Below, piece by piece: positions 28,193 through 36,889 of a DNA stretch of 64,000 nucleotides. The stretch comes from Microbacterium paraoxydans. Its GTDB lineage: Bacteria > Actinomycetota > Actinomycetes > Actinomycetales > Microbacteriaceae. The notes under the pieces were generated by a model. That model saw only the letters and a list, made by a program, of their open reading frames with translations, ran no database searches and was not told where the DNA came from. Positions within the stretch are counted from its first letter, which is position 1. Each line of letters starts with the position of its first letter. Both the position numbers and the translations under genes were made by a program. The DNA is taken from assembly GCF_900105335.1 (NCBI RefSeq), contig NZ_LT629770.1, positions 1,302,001 through 1,366,000 of the forward strand. The letters run 5' to 3'.

Positions 28193-28840
28193 TCAGGGGA
28201 TGTCGGGGTCGAACGGCGAGTCCAGCGACTCCGTGAGCTCGGCGAGAAGCGCCTCGATCTGCGGCTCGACATGTCGCGACACCGCAGCCTGGATCGTGAT
28301 CCGGTGTCGGAGCAGGATCCCGCAGATCTCGCGCCCGACGAGGTTCGCGTACTCGTCGGCCAGGGCGACCTCCTGCCGGAGAGCGGTCTTCGCCTCGTCC
28401 GACAGCGGGGGCAGCGGCGGCAACTCCGCAGCGGAATCGTCAGCGAGACCGGCGATCGTGAAGAGGAAGGGGGCGCCGGGTACCGGCTCCGGATCCAGCG
28501 GCATGCCCTCGAACTCGGGGTCGAGGTCCTCCGTCGGCCGGTAGCTGCGGGCGCGGTTGCGCGCTGCCTGCTGATCGAGCTCGCGCTGCAGGGTCGGGAG
28601 GTTCCGCGCCGTGTACTCCGCGACCGCGTGGTCGACGATCGTCTTGACACGCGTCGACAGCCCATGCTGGACACCGTGCGGCGTGGTGCCCGCAATGCCT
28701 GCGGCGGCGAGGACGGGCGAGCCGAGACAGCGCCGGCACGGCGCAGTCCTTCCGCGGTGGGTCGCCGGCTCCCAGCGCGGCACCCAGCGCAACCAGGCCT
28801 CGACGGCCTGGTCGACCTGCGTCTCCAATGAGCGCTCCAC
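28193..28840 (-). CDS. Conserved hypothetical protein
   Basis: 215 residues, not recognised beyond a probable actinobacterial orphan family. It begins VERSLETQVDQAVEAWLRWV, has a CRRC pair near residue 37 and a long acidic/Pro middle (PPLPPLSDEAKTAL), and ends in amphipathic helices. No signal or membrane segment. GTG 28840 is preferred over GTG 28870 because TACGCT (28847-28852) lies 6 nt before it, the leaderless spacing seen elsewhere in this window. Confidence 0.65.
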   Translation of the reverse strand: MERSLETQVDQAVEAWLRWVPRWEPATHRGRTAPCRRCLGSPVLAAAGIAGTTPHGVQHGLSTRVKTIVDHAVAEYTARNLPTLQRELDQQAARNRARSYRPTEDLDPEFEGMPLDPEPVPGAPFLFTIAGLADDSAAELPPLPPLSDEAKTALRQEVALADEYANLVGREICGILLRHRITIQAAVSRHVEPQIEALLAELTESLDSPFDPDIP

Positions 28841-28889
28841 CCCACCAGCGTACGGCGCGTCGCCGCTCACGGCGCGGATTTACGGGGTG

Positions 28890-29318
28890 TCACTCCGCCT
28901 CGTCACGCTCCCACGGCCATCGCGGCTGTGCGGACCTCGTCCGGCGGAGGGCTATCCCGCCCCAGGCAGCCACCGCTGCGGCGGCGAGGAGCACGAGGCT
29001 CGCGCCGCCGCGGACGAGATCTCCGGCGACGGCCGTGGCCACGACCACATCGCTCGTCGCGACGAGCACGGCGATCCAGACCGTGGCCAAGTGCACGAGT
29101 GCCGTGAGCAGCGCGATCACGGGAGCGGAGCCGAAGGAGGCATGTCCTCTCCGCACCGTCGCCCACAGCGTGAGTGCGAACACGACGACGGCCGCGACCA
29201 TGCCGGACACCCCGGGGACCTGCCCCAGGCCCGGGACGTCGATGATGTCGCGGTCGGTGGCGACGCTGAGGGCGCCGAGGCCGAAGACCGCGAGGGCGAA
29301 GAAGGCGATGGTGGCCAT
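28890..29318 (-). CDS. Hypothetical membrane protein
   Basis: 142 residues from ATG 29318, with about four membrane helices: MATIAFFALAVFGLGALSVA, then VSGMVAAVVVFALTLWATV, a third in LLTALVHLATVWIAVLV, and a fourth before the Arg/Trp-rich tail. Function unknown. The frame is open upstream through the preceding gene, but a terminator-like hairpin (29336-29372) lies there and no other start codon is available between it and 29318. No clear ribosome site, so the start is uncertain. Confidence 0.55.
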   Translation of the reverse strand: MATIAFFALAVFGLGALSVATDRDIIDVPGLGQVPGVSGMVAAVVVFALTLWATVRRGHASFGSAPVIALLTALVHLATVWIAVLVATSDVVVATAVAGDLVRGGASLVLLAAAAVAAWGGIALRRTRSAQPRWPWERDEAE

Positions 29319-29335
29319 GACCGCCGCCAGGACAG

Positions 29336-29372
29336 CCGAAACCCCCGCGGACTCGGGCCCGCGGGGGTTCGG
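29336..29372 (-). terminator. Terminator-like hairpin
   Basis: CCGAAACCCCCGCG (29336-29349) pairs with CGCGGGGGTTCGG (29360-29372) with one bulged base, 17 nt after the stop codon of the gene at 29390. Confidence 0.75.
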
Positions 29373-29389
29373 CGTGGTGGTGTTCGTGA

Positions 29390-30490
29390 TTACCTCGACA
29401 GGGTGGGACCGGCCTCGAGGGTGCGCTCGTACTCGCGCTGCGCCTCCTCGTTCAGCTCGGTCTTGCGGGCACCGCTGCGGGCCACCCAGGCGCCGAACCA
29501 GATGGTGAGTTCGCGGGCGAAGACGAAGGCCGCGATGGCCAGCGGGGCGAGTAGCTGCTCGCCCGCGAGTTCGAGACCCTGCGACGCCGTGAGCTTCCAG
29601 AAGGGCGCCTCGAAGAGCTGGCCCAGGATGTGTCCGGCGTAGGCGATCAGCCCGACCACGATGCCGAACACCACCCACAGGCCCCAGCGGCCGCGGTTGA
29701 TGATGGCTCCCAGGAGCCAGAAGCCGAGGAAGAACACGACCACCGGGGTCCAGAACCCCCAGGTGAGCAGCGGGGCGACGAGCGCCTCGCCGATGTTCTC
29801 CCCGTTCACATCGCCGGCCAGGGCGCCGAGGCCGAGTGTGGTGGCGAGGTAGAGCAGCGCGAAGGCGACGGTGGCGAGCAGGCCGATGGCCCCGGCGGGG
29901 CCGCGGTTGCCACGCTCGCGCGGTGGCTCCGGCGCCTGCACGAAGATCGGCTGCGGCTGCTGCGGCGCGGCGGCCGCGCCGTTCGTGAGCGGTTCGGACG
30001 GCACGATGCGGGTGTCGGTGTCGTCGGCGTGCGATGCGTAGGCCGCACCGGCCATGGCCGACTCCTCGTGCGCGTGGCTGCTCGGCGTGGAGTACAGCGA
30101 GGTCTCCGGCGTCGCGTACAGCGAGGTCTCGGGGGTCGCATCGCGGCGGTCCGCGTCGCGGAGGTCCGCGTCACGGCGGTCGCCGTCGGTGCTCGAGGGC
30201 ATCGGGGCGGCGGAGCTGAAAGTACCGGGGTGGTCCCGCTCGGCGGCCTCGAAGGCGGCGAGATCGGGGTCGACGGCGGACTCCTGCCGGGTCGCGGCCT
30301 GGTCGGCCACTGGCTCGGAGGAGGCCGCGGTGACGTCTGCGGCGCGGGAATCATCCGCACGGGCGTCGTCGGCGTGGCCGGGGACATCTCCGCGGGCCGC
30401 CGCCGCGGCGTCGAGACCGGCGTTCGCGCTGCCGACGACGTCGTCGACGTCGTTCGACTTCTCGGGCTGACGAGCCTCGGGATCACTCAT
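29390..30490 (-). CDS. Membrane protein with long disordered N-terminus
   Basis: 366 residues. Residues 1-~190 are low-complexity Ala/Asp/Glu/Pro with short repeats: DADLRDADRRDA, and ETSLYATPETSLYSTP. Four membrane helices follow (GLLATVAFALLYLATTLGLG to LLAPLAIAAFVFARELTIWF), then a charged tail. Function unknown; the layout of an acidic cytosolic head and a small helical bundle is seen in actinobacterial envelope proteins. Confidence 0.75.
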   Translation of the reverse strand: MSDPEARQPEKSNDVDDVVGSANAGLDAAAAARGDVPGHADDARADDSRAADVTAASSEPVADQAATRQESAVDPDLAAFEAAERDHPGTFSSAAPMPSSTDGDRRDADLRDADRRDATPETSLYATPETSLYSTPSSHAHEESAMAGAAYASHADDTDTRIVPSEPLTNGAAAAPQQPQPIFVQAPEPPRERGNRGPAGAIGLLATVAFALLYLATTLGLGALAGDVNGENIGEALVAPLLTWGFWTPVVVFFLGFWLLGAIINRGRWGLWVVFGIVVGLIAYAGHILGQLFEAPFWKLTASQGLELAGEQLLAPLAIAAFVFARELTIWFGAWVARSGARKTELNEEAQREYERTLEAGPTLSR

Positions 30491-30602
30491 GGGGTGCGCC
30501 TCTCATCGGGGATGTGCAGTGCGAGATTACCGCCGCCTGTCCCGGCGCTTCCGGAGGCGTGCCGTCGTGTCGCCATACGCGTGGTCCCGCGGTTTCCGCC
30601 GC

Positions 30603-30755
30603 TCAGGGAAAAGTACTGCGAAGCGCATCCCCGGCGAACTGCGCGAGGATCGGCACCATCGGCAGCGAGAGCCAGACGAGTCCGGCGACGATCCCTGCAC
30701 ACACGATGCCGGCGAACCAGCTCATCCCGAGGTTGCGTCCACCCACCCGTGCCAT
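30603..30755 (-). CDS. Small single-pass membrane protein
   Basis: 50 residues: MARVGGRNLGMSWFAGIVCA followed by the rest of one helix and the tail AQFAGDALRSTFP. TACGGT (30762-30767) lies 6 nt before ATG 30755, supporting this start over an ATG 14 codons upstream and suggesting a leaderless message. Function unknown. Confidence 0.6.
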   Translation of the reverse strand: MARVGGRNLGMSWFAGIVCAGIVAGLVWLSLPMVPILAQFAGDALRSTFP

Positions 30756-30819
30756 GGTCTCACCGTAGGCCCGAGCCGTCGCGAGGGTCGTGAGCAACGC
30801 CGCGTCGAGGTGGTGTCGC

Positions 30820-31476
30820 TCAACGGGCGCTACGACCGCGCATCCGCCAGAGCAGCCAGAGCCCGGAAGCCGGGACCAGTAGGAACCCCAGGAGCAGGAG
30901 CAGGTGCCACTCCCCGAAGGAGGGGACGAGTGGGTTCACCACCTCCGGCATGGTTTCGCCGCCGGTCGAGCTGCCGGACGCCGATCCGGTGGAGAAGCCG
31001 GTCATCGTCGATGCGATCAGGACGGTCAGCCCGGTGGCGACGAAGGGCACCAGGATCGCAACCGCCTTCTCCCAGGTCCGCCACATCGCACTCAGGCTCA
31101 CGAGCACCGCACCCACGAACCAGCCGACGACCGGCACCACGATCCCGCCGAAGCTGAGGGTGAGCGCGGCCGCGATCGCGAAGCCCCGCGTCGCGGTCGT
31201 CGGCGTGCGCGGAGCCGAGGGTGCGGGCGTGGGCGCAGGGAGCACGACGGGCGGCGCGGTCGGAACCTCGTCCTCCGCCTCACGGGCGATCCCTCGGGGG
31301 TCCCCCAGCCGGTCGATCCGCTCCGCGGTCGCCTCCGCATCGAGCCCGTCGAGTTCCTCCGCGATCCCGCCGCGGATGTCCGACGCGACACCGTGCGGTA
31401 GTCCGCGCATCGCCTCGTCCAGCCGCGCCAGGTAGTCGTCACGCAGCTCGGCTGCGGTCTTCTCGGTCATTGTCAT
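30820..31476 (-). CDS. DUF1700-type membrane protein partnered with PadR
   Basis: 218 residues. The N-terminal ~75 residues, YLARLDEAMRGLPHGVASDI and ERIDRLGDPRGIAREAEDE, match the DUF1700 helical domain. A Pro/Ala linker and three hydrophobic helices follow. It overlaps the PadR gene by 4 nt (ATGA, with GGGGGAAGG upstream), the common PadR-DUF1700 pairing in which the membrane protein is thought to respond to envelope stress. The exact role is unknown. Confidence 0.8.
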   Translation of the reverse strand: MTMTEKTAAELRDDYLARLDEAMRGLPHGVASDIRGGIAEELDGLDAEATAERIDRLGDPRGIAREAEDEVPTAPPVVLPAPTPAPSAPRTPTTATRGFAIAAALTLSFGGIVVPVVGWFVGAVLVSLSAMWRTWEKAVAILVPFVATGLTVLIASTMTGFSTGSASGSSTGGETMPEVVNPLVPSFGEWHLLLLLGFLLVPASGLWLLWRMRGRSAR

Positions 31477-31799
31477 CCTTCCCCCACCATGCCCGTGACG
31501 GCACGGGCGAACGGCGCCCACTGCGCCCGGAAGCGCGCGAGCTGATCGATACCGGCATCCGTGAGCCGGTAGTACTTGCGCACCGGACCGCTCTCCGACG
31601 GCCGGTCGAACGTCGTCACCCAGCCGTTGTCGCGCAGCCGCCCGAGGAGCGGATACAGCGTGCCGATGCTGGCGATCAGCCCGGCGCCGGTGAGTGCATC
31701 CGACAGCTGCCAGCCGTACATGGGCTCGCGCGACAGCAGACCGAGTACGCAGTACTCGACCACTCCCTTGCGCATCTGCGCACCGACGTCCGCTGTCAT
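31473..31799 (-). CDS. PadR-family transcriptional regulator
   Basis: 108 residues, one winged-helix domain: MRKGVVEYCVLGLLSREPMY, the recognition helix SIGTLYPLLGRLRDNGWV, and the wing and dimer helix KYYRLTDAGIDQLARFRA. A short form without the long C-terminal dimer arm. TACCTT lies 7 nt before the ATG inside an inverted repeat (31803-31820), so it probably represses itself and the downstream DUF1700 gene. Confidence 0.88.
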   Translation of the reverse strand: MTADVGAQMRKGVVEYCVLGLLSREPMYGWQLSDALTGAGLIASIGTLYPLLGRLRDNGWVTTFDRPSESGPVRKYYRLTDAGIDQLARFRAQWAPFARAVTGMVGEG

Positions 31800-31802
31800 G
31801 CC

Positions 31803-31820
31803 TCACAAGGTAGCATGTGA
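31803..31820 (-). promoter_or_regulatory. Candidate PadR operator over the padR promoter
   Basis: TCACAAGGTAGCATGTGA has inverted TCACA/TGTGA arms around 8 nt. On the minus strand the -10-like TACCTT (31807-31812) is inside it, 7 nt before the PadR start codon. Confidence 0.5.
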
Positions 31821-31847
31821 CGCAGGATAGCGGCAGCGGTTCTTCGG

Positions 31848-32762
31848 TCAGCCCTTTGTCGCTCCGGCGGTCAGACCGCCGACGATGTACTTCTGCAGGA
31901 AGAGGAACAGCACCATGACCGGGATCGCGGCCATGACCGCGCCGGCGGAGAAGGCCGACCAGTCGGCATAGCGGGGGTTCGCGACGAGCTTGGTCAGACC
32001 GACGACAAGGGTCTGCTGATCCACGTCGACGAGCATGACGCTGGCGATCACGTACTCGTTCACCGTGCCGATGAAGGAGAGCAGACCGACGACCGCGAGG
32101 ATCGGCGCGACCAGGCGCAGGATGATCGTGAAGAAGATCCGCGCGTGCCCGGCGCCGTCGATGCGGGCGGCCTCGTCGATCTCCTTCGGGATCGTGTTGA
32201 AGAAGCCGTACATCAGGTAGGTGTTCACGCCCAGCGCGCCGCCGAGATAGACGAGGATCAGGCCGGTGTGCGTGTTGAGGCCGATCGCCGGGAACCAGTC
32301 CCCCAGCGTCGACATCAGCAGGAAGATCGCGACGACCGCGAGGAGCTGCGGGAACATCTGCACGACGACGATGGTGACGAGCCCCACGCGGCGGCCCGCG
32401 AAGCGCATGCGGGAGAAGGCATATGCCGCACAGGCCCCGATGAAGACGGTGACCGCGCCCGTCACGACCGCGATGAGCAGCGTGTTCAGGAACCACGTCC
32501 CGTACGGATTCTGCGGGTCGCTGAGGATGCGCACGTAGCTGTCGATCCCGATGGCCGAGAAGAGCTGGTTCGACCCGGTGAGCGTGCCCTTCGGGTTGAG
32601 CGAGGCCGACACCACGTACAGCAGCGGGAAGAGGGCGAAGGCGCTCACCACGATGGCGACGAGATGACGCCAGCCGGTGTCGGCGAACCAGGCGCCGAAC
32701 GAACGACGCCGCGGAGCGGTGCGGTGGGCGGTGGCGGTGGCGGTGCTGGGGACGGTGCTCAT
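31848..32762 (-). CDS. malG: Maltose/oligosaccharide ABC importer permease, MalG type
   Basis: 304 residues, six membrane helices. The EAA loop that docks the ATPase is EIDEAARIDGAGHARIFFTI. In order after malE and malF, 1 nt from the malF stop. No ATPase gene is in the cluster, as in other actinobacteria that use a shared MsiK-type ATPase. Confidence 0.9.
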   Translation of the reverse strand: MSTVPSTATATAHRTAPRRRSFGAWFADTGWRHLVAIVVSAFALFPLLYVVSASLNPKGTLTGSNQLFSAIGIDSYVRILSDPQNPYGTWFLNTLLIAVVTGAVTVFIGACAAYAFSRMRFAGRRVGLVTIVVVQMFPQLLAVVAIFLLMSTLGDWFPAIGLNTHTGLILVYLGGALGVNTYLMYGFFNTIPKEIDEAARIDGAGHARIFFTIILRLVAPILAVVGLLSFIGTVNEYVIASVMLVDVDQQTLVVGLTKLVANPRYADWSAFSAGAVMAAIPVMVLFLFLQKYIVGGLTAGATKG

Positions 32763-32763
32763 G

Positions 32764-34368
32764 TCAGTTCAGCTCCTCGAGGGCCTTGGTCTTGCGGAAG
32801 CTGATGATCGAGATCGTCGCGACCACGACGAAGATCAGGATCGTGAAGGCGGAGGCGAGTCCGTAGTCGCGGGTCTGTCCGGTGAACGCCACCTTGTAGA
32901 CCATCGAGATGAGGATGTCGGTGTGGCCGACGGGGATCGACACGTCGCTGAAGCGCGGGCCGCCCTTGGTCAGCATGTAGATCAGGTTGAAGTTGTTGAA
33001 GTTGAACGCGAACGACGAGATCAGCAGCGGCGCCACGGTCACCAGCAGCAGCGGCAGCTTGATGCGGCGGAAGATCTGCCACGCGTTCGCGCCGTCCATG
33101 ACGGCGGCCTCGTTCACGTCGTCCGGGATGCCCTGCAGCGCGCCCATGCAGACGAGGAACATGTACGGGAAGCCGAGCCAGAGGTTCACCAGCAGCACGG
33201 ACACCTTCGCCAGCACCGGGTCGGTGAGCCACGGGATGGCCGCGCCGCCGAACAGCACCTGGTTGATGAACCCGAAGCTCTCGTTCATCATCCCGGCCCA
33301 GACGAGCGCGGAGAGGAACGCGGGGAAGGCGTACGGGAGGATGAGGATGATCCGGTAGCCGTTGCGGAAGCGCATGCGCGTGTTGTTGAAGACGAGCGCG
33401 AGCAGCAGGCCGAGGAAGAAGGTCGTCGCGACGGACACCAGCGCGAAGACGAAGGTCCAGACGGTGACGGAGATGAGCGGGCCGCGGATGGACTCGTCGG
33501 TCACCGCGCGGACGAAGTTGTCGAAGCCGACCGTGGTCTGCCAGCCGGGCAGCAGCTGCTCGCCGTCCTCCGCCGTGAACGCACCGTCGCCGGTGTCGCT
33601 GTAGACCGTGCCGGTCGCGGTGTCCGTGATCGTGTCCGCAGCGGCGTCGTAGATCAGCGTCGAGACGTACAGGTAGCCGTTCTGACCGTCGGGTGCACGG
33701 AGGCTGCCGTCGTTGGGGTCGTCACTGAACGGGACGGAGAGCTGCTCCAGCTCCTCCGACAGGGTGAAGACGGTGGCGAGCGGAAGAGTGGTCCACCCGT
33801 CCAGGGCGACGGCCTTGCCGCCTTCGAACTCCGCGTCGACCTCGGCGAGAGGCTGCTCCGCCGTGCCGAGGAGCGCATCGCCGTCCTCCGGATCCGTGAC
33901 GAGGAGGCCGTAGGTGCCGAACTGCTCGACCACCGTGACGGGGTACGTCGGAGAGTCCTCGACGCGCTCCTGCGCGGAGGCGAGCAGCGACGAGATCGCC
34001 TGCTCCTTGCTCCCGTTGTGACCGGTGCCGTAGTTCGTGAAGCCGATGTAGCCCGTGTAGAGGAGCGTGAAGACCTGGAACAGGACCAGGAAGATGATGC
34101 CGGGGGTGAGGTACTTCGCCGCGATGCGCTTGCGGGAGAAGTAGATGTAGTTGACGAGGACCGTCACCGCGACGACGAGGCCGAGGACCAGCCACTCGTG
34201 CTGCACGAGCAGCACGAACACGGCGTAGACGGCGATCGCGTCCACGATCGCCAGCAACAGGATCTTGAGCAGCATCCACCCGATCGGTCGGGAGGCCGCC
34301 TCGGCGATCTTCGCCGCCTGGCGCTGCCGAGGAGTGGGGGGCGCGGTGCGCTCTTCGGTGTCTGTCAT
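32764..34368 (-). CDS. malF: Maltose/oligosaccharide ABC importer permease, MalF type with large extracytoplasmic domain
   Basis: 534 residues. Three N-terminal helices (~30-105), then a ~170-residue Asp/Thr/Gly-rich outward domain (~115-285), then the permease core with EAA loop NEAAVMDGANAWQIFRRIKL. The E. coli MalF P2 loop similarly holds the binding protein. It is 72 nt downstream of malE. Substrate range (maltose, maltodextrin, other glucosides) is not set by sequence. Confidence 0.9.
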   Translation of the reverse strand: MTDTEERTAPPTPRQRQAAKIAEAASRPIGWMLLKILLLAIVDAIAVYAVFVLLVQHEWLVLGLVVAVTVLVNYIYFSRKRIAAKYLTPGIIFLVLFQVFTLLYTGYIGFTNYGTGHNGSKEQAISSLLASAQERVEDSPTYPVTVVEQFGTYGLLVTDPEDGDALLGTAEQPLAEVDAEFEGGKAVALDGWTTLPLATVFTLSEELEQLSVPFSDDPNDGSLRAPDGQNGYLYVSTLIYDAAADTITDTATGTVYSDTGDGAFTAEDGEQLLPGWQTTVGFDNFVRAVTDESIRGPLISVTVWTFVFALVSVATTFFLGLLLALVFNNTRMRFRNGYRIILILPYAFPAFLSALVWAGMMNESFGFINQVLFGGAAIPWLTDPVLAKVSVLLVNLWLGFPYMFLVCMGALQGIPDDVNEAAVMDGANAWQIFRRIKLPLLLVTVAPLLISSFAFNFNNFNLIYMLTKGGPRFSDVSIPVGHTDILISMVYKVAFTGQTRDYGLASAFTILIFVVVATISIISFRKTKALEELN

Positions 34369-34440
34369 GTCGTCCTCGTCATGGTCCTGCCGGGGCGGGC
34401 TGGTCGGCCCGCCCCGGCAGGGTCGTCATCTTGTCGGCCG

Positions 34441-35652
34441 TTACTCGATCGCGGCGGTCACGTCGTCGACGAGCTTCTGCCACGTCGCCTGCGGGTCCTC
34501 GCCGTTGATGATGGCGGCCTCGGCCACGCCCCAGAACTGCCAGACAGCGCCCATGGCGGGGATCGCCGGCATGGGGACCGCGTCGGCGCCGACGGCCTGG
34601 AAGCCGGCGATGATCGGGTCGGACGCCGCGGTGTCGGCGGCAGCCGTGAGGGCCGGGAGCACGTTGCCGGCCTTGAACAGCTCCAGCTGCACGTCCTCCG
34701 TGCCGAGGTAGTTGACGAGGAAGTCGTTGGCCGCGACCTTGTTCTTCGACTCGGCGCTCACGAAGAAGCCCTTGACGCCGGCGAACGGCGAGGCCGTCTC
34801 CCCCGTCGGGCTCGGGATCGGGTCGATCTCGACGTTGATGCCCGCCTCGGTGGCCGCGCCCACGTTCCACGGGCCGGTCAGCCAGAAGGCGGCGGTGCCG
34901 TCGAGGAACTGCTGCTTGGCGATCTCGCCGTCGATATCGGTGTTCAGCGTGCCGGCCGCGCCCTGCGCTCCCAGCCAGTCGGCGAAGGCGAAGCCGCCCT
35001 CGCTGCCGAGCTGCAGGTCGGTCGGGTCGTAGCTGCCGCTGTCGTCGGTGCCGAAGACCGGAGCGCCGAACGCGGTCTGGAACGGGTACAGGTGGTACGG
35101 GTTGCCCTCGGCGCCCTGCTCCACCACGAAGGTGCCCTTCGAGACCATGTCGTCGAAGCTCGTCGCGGGCTCGGGGACGAGGTCGGCGTTGCGCAGGACC
35201 GCGATGTTCTCGACCGCGTACGGGAGCATGTAGACGGTGCCCTCGTAGGTCGCCGCCTGGAGCGCGACGGGGAGGTAGTCCTCAGAGCTGTCGCCGAGCT
35301 CGATCGGCGCGACGACGCCGTTGGTCGAGAGCTCGCCGAGCCAGTCGTGAGCGCCCATGACCACGTCGGGGCCCTTGCCGGTCGGGACCTGCTGGATGAA
35401 GTCGTCCTTCATGTCGTCGACGGACTTCCCCACCAGCTTGACCGTGACACCGGTCTTCTCCTGGTACGCGTCCGCCGCGCCCTGCAGCGCGTCGACCCGC
35501 TCGGCGTCGACCCAGACGGTCAGCGTGCCGCCGCCGTCTCCACCGGAGGAAGAGTCGTCGCCGCCGGAGCCGGTCGAGCAGCCGGCGAGCGTCAGAGCCG
35601 AAACGATGGCGATGGCGCCCGCGGCGACCATGCCCCTCTTGTTCACCTTCAT
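34441..35652 (-). CDS. malE: Maltose/oligosaccharide-binding lipoprotein, MalE type
   Basis: 403 residues. Lipobox LAGC near residue 25, a Gly/Ser linker, then a family-1 solute-binding protein: TLTVWVDAERVDALQGAADA, DVVMGAHDWLGELSTNGVVA, and LTGPWNVGAATEAGINVEID. It brings malto-oligosaccharides to MalFG. Its promoter carries an AAGCGCTT operator of LacI type at the predicted start of transcription (35691-35704). Confidence 0.9.
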   Translation of the reverse strand: MKVNKRGMVAAGAIAIVSALTLAGCSTGSGGDDSSSGGDGGGTLTVWVDAERVDALQGAADAYQEKTGVTVKLVGKSVDDMKDDFIQQVPTGKGPDVVMGAHDWLGELSTNGVVAPIELGDSSEDYLPVALQAATYEGTVYMLPYAVENIAVLRNADLVPEPATSFDDMVSKGTFVVEQGAEGNPYHLYPFQTAFGAPVFGTDDSGSYDPTDLQLGSEGGFAFADWLGAQGAAGTLNTDIDGEIAKQQFLDGTAAFWLTGPWNVGAATEAGINVEIDPIPSPTGETASPFAGVKGFFVSAESKNKVAANDFLVNYLGTEDVQLELFKAGNVLPALTAAADTAASDPIIAGFQAVGADAVPMPAIPAMGAVWQFWGVAEAAIINGEDPQATWQKLVDDVTAAIE

Positions 35653-35690
35653 TGGTGTGTGCCTCTCTCAGTGCTGAGCGCCTGCAAGAC

Positions 35691-35733
35691 TGCAAGCGCT
35701 TACAGTATGCATCGTTTCGAAAGGCGATCACAA
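35691..35733 (-). promoter_or_regulatory. malE promoter with LacI-type operator
   Basis: On the minus strand TTGTGA (35728-35733), an 18-nt spacer and CATACT (35704-35709). TGTAAGCGCTTGCA (35691-35704), 12 of 14 bases palindromic, covers the predicted +1 near 35697. AAGCGCTT centres are typical of MalR/LacI-family repressors, so sugar-controlled repression is likely; no such repressor gene is in the window. Confidence 0.65.
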
Positions 35734-35744
35734 TCCGCGAGCGC

Positions 35745-35807
35745 GTTGATATCAACCCGTGATCGGCACGACGAGACTCTCCTGATATGAAAACGCTTCC
35801 ATATCAG
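35745..35807. promoter_or_regulatory. Further palindromes upstream of malE
   Basis: GTTGATATCAAC (35745-35756) is a perfect 12-bp palindrome, and CTGATATG / CATATCAG (35782-35789 and 35800-35807) are perfect 8-bp arms around AAAACGCTTC. Both lie upstream of the malE -35 box and could be auxiliary operators; the second also lies after the Nudix stop and could form a weak hairpin in that transcript. Confidence 0.5.
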
Positions 35808-35822
35808 CCGATGGTGAGGGCA

Positions 35823-36296
35823 TCAGCGCGCGGCGTCACCGCCAGCACGATGCGGCGCATCGCGGATGACGCGGTCGATCCAGTCACGCCGCGGCAAGGC
35901 GGCGATGGCCTCTCGCGGGCACCAGCGCAGTTCGACGATCTCGTCCATGTCCGGTGCCGGGTCGCTGAGCAGCTCGCACTCGTAGGCGACCGTGACGTAG
36001 CCGACCTGGTCGCCGTTCGGATAGGTCACCGCCATCGGGTCGCCACCGTACGCGCCGATGAGTCCTGTGATCCGCAGACGCGCTCCCGTCTCTTCGAGGA
36101 CTTCCCGGGCGACCGCGTCCGTGGGCTCTTCACCGGGCTCGATGCCGCCCCCGAGCAGACTCCACACGCCGGAGTGCGCGTGTCGGGCCAGCAGGAACCG
36201 TTCGCCGTCGCGGATGACGGCGGTGACACCGGGCAGCAGGAGGAAGTCGTGTCCGATCCGCGCACGGATCGCCTCGACGTAGGGCGACATCGGCAT
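35823..36296 (-). CDS. Nudix hydrolase
   Basis: 157 residues. Nudix box GGIEPGEEPTDAVAREVLEE with TGA after it, at ~51-73, fits GX5EX7REUXEEXGU. The early part (PGVTAVIRDGERFLLARHAH) and C-terminal helix fit a small MutT-like pyrophosphatase; substrate unknown. TAGACT (36303-36308) lies 6 nt before the ATG, indicating a leaderless message. Confidence 0.9.
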   Translation of the reverse strand: MPMSPYVEAIRARIGHDFLLLPGVTAVIRDGERFLLARHAHSGVWSLLGGGIEPGEEPTDAVAREVLEETGARLRITGLIGAYGGDPMAVTYPNGDQVGYVTVAYECELLSDPAPDMDEIVELRWCPREAIAALPRRDWIDRVIRDAPHRAGGDAAR

Positions 36297-36328
36297 CGAC
36301 GAAGTCTAGGCGCCGGGGCGGCGCGCGC

Positions 36329-36348
36329 CCCGTGAGCCCGCTCACGGG
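36329..36348. promoter_or_regulatory. Palindrome between Nudix and yajQ genes
   Basis: CCCGTGAGC-CC-GCTCACGGG is a perfect 9-bp inverted repeat between two divergent leaderless -10 boxes (36303-36308 minus, 36369-36374 plus). It could be a shared operator or simply a stable hairpin. Confidence 0.4.
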
Positions 36349-36380
36349 ACTTTCCGCACCCCCGCGGATACAGTTGAGTC

Positions 36381-36869
36381 ATGGCTGACAGTTCCTTTGA
36401 CATCGTCTCGAAAGTGGATCGCCAGGAGGCCGAGAACGCCCTGAACCAGGCGCGCAAAGAGGTGGAGCAGCGCTACGACTTCAAGGGGACCGGCGCTTCG
36501 ATCGCCTGGAGCGGCGAGCAGATCCTCATCACCGCGAACACCGAGGAGCGCGCGAACGCCGTCCTCGACGTGTTCCAGTCCAAGCTCATCAAGCGCGGCA
36601 TCTCCCTGAAGAGCCTCGACTCGGGAGAGCCCTTCGCCAGCGGCAAGGAGTTCCGCATCCTGTCGAGCCTGAAGGACGGCATCTCCTCGGAGAACGCGAA
36701 GAAGATCGGCAAGATCATCCGCGACGAGGGCCCCAAGGGCGTGAAGAGCCAGATCCAGGGCGACGAGCTCCGCGTGCAGTCCAAGAGCCGCGACGACCTC
36801 CAGGCCGTGATCGCGCTCCTCAAGGGCAGCGACCTCGACATCGATCTGCAGTTCATCAACTACCGCTGA
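36381..36869 (+). CDS. YajQ-family nucleotide-binding protein
   Basis: 162 residues starting [20 protein letters not shown], with [20 protein letters not shown]. The whole protein matches YajQ (two ferredoxin-like domains). Family members bind tRNA or nucleotides, and some bind cyclic di-GMP; the role in actinobacteria is unclear. TACAGT (36369-36374) lies 6 nt before the ATG with no ribosome site, so the mRNA is probably leaderless. A terminator follows at 36890. Confidence 0.93.
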   Translation: MADSSFDIVSKVDRQEAENALNQARKEVEQRYDFKGTGASIAWSGEQILITANTEERANAVLDVFQSKLIKRGISLKSLDSGEPFASGKEFRILSSLKDGISSENAKKIGKIIRDEGPKGVKSQIQGDELRVQSKSRDDLQAVIALLKGSDLDIDLQFINYR

Positions 36870-36889
36870 CGCCATTCGCGTCGGAGGCC

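Noticed and set aside
32677..35790. 1037-codon open frame on the plus strand across malEFG
   Set aside because: Antisense to three well-recognised transporter genes, with no domain pattern.
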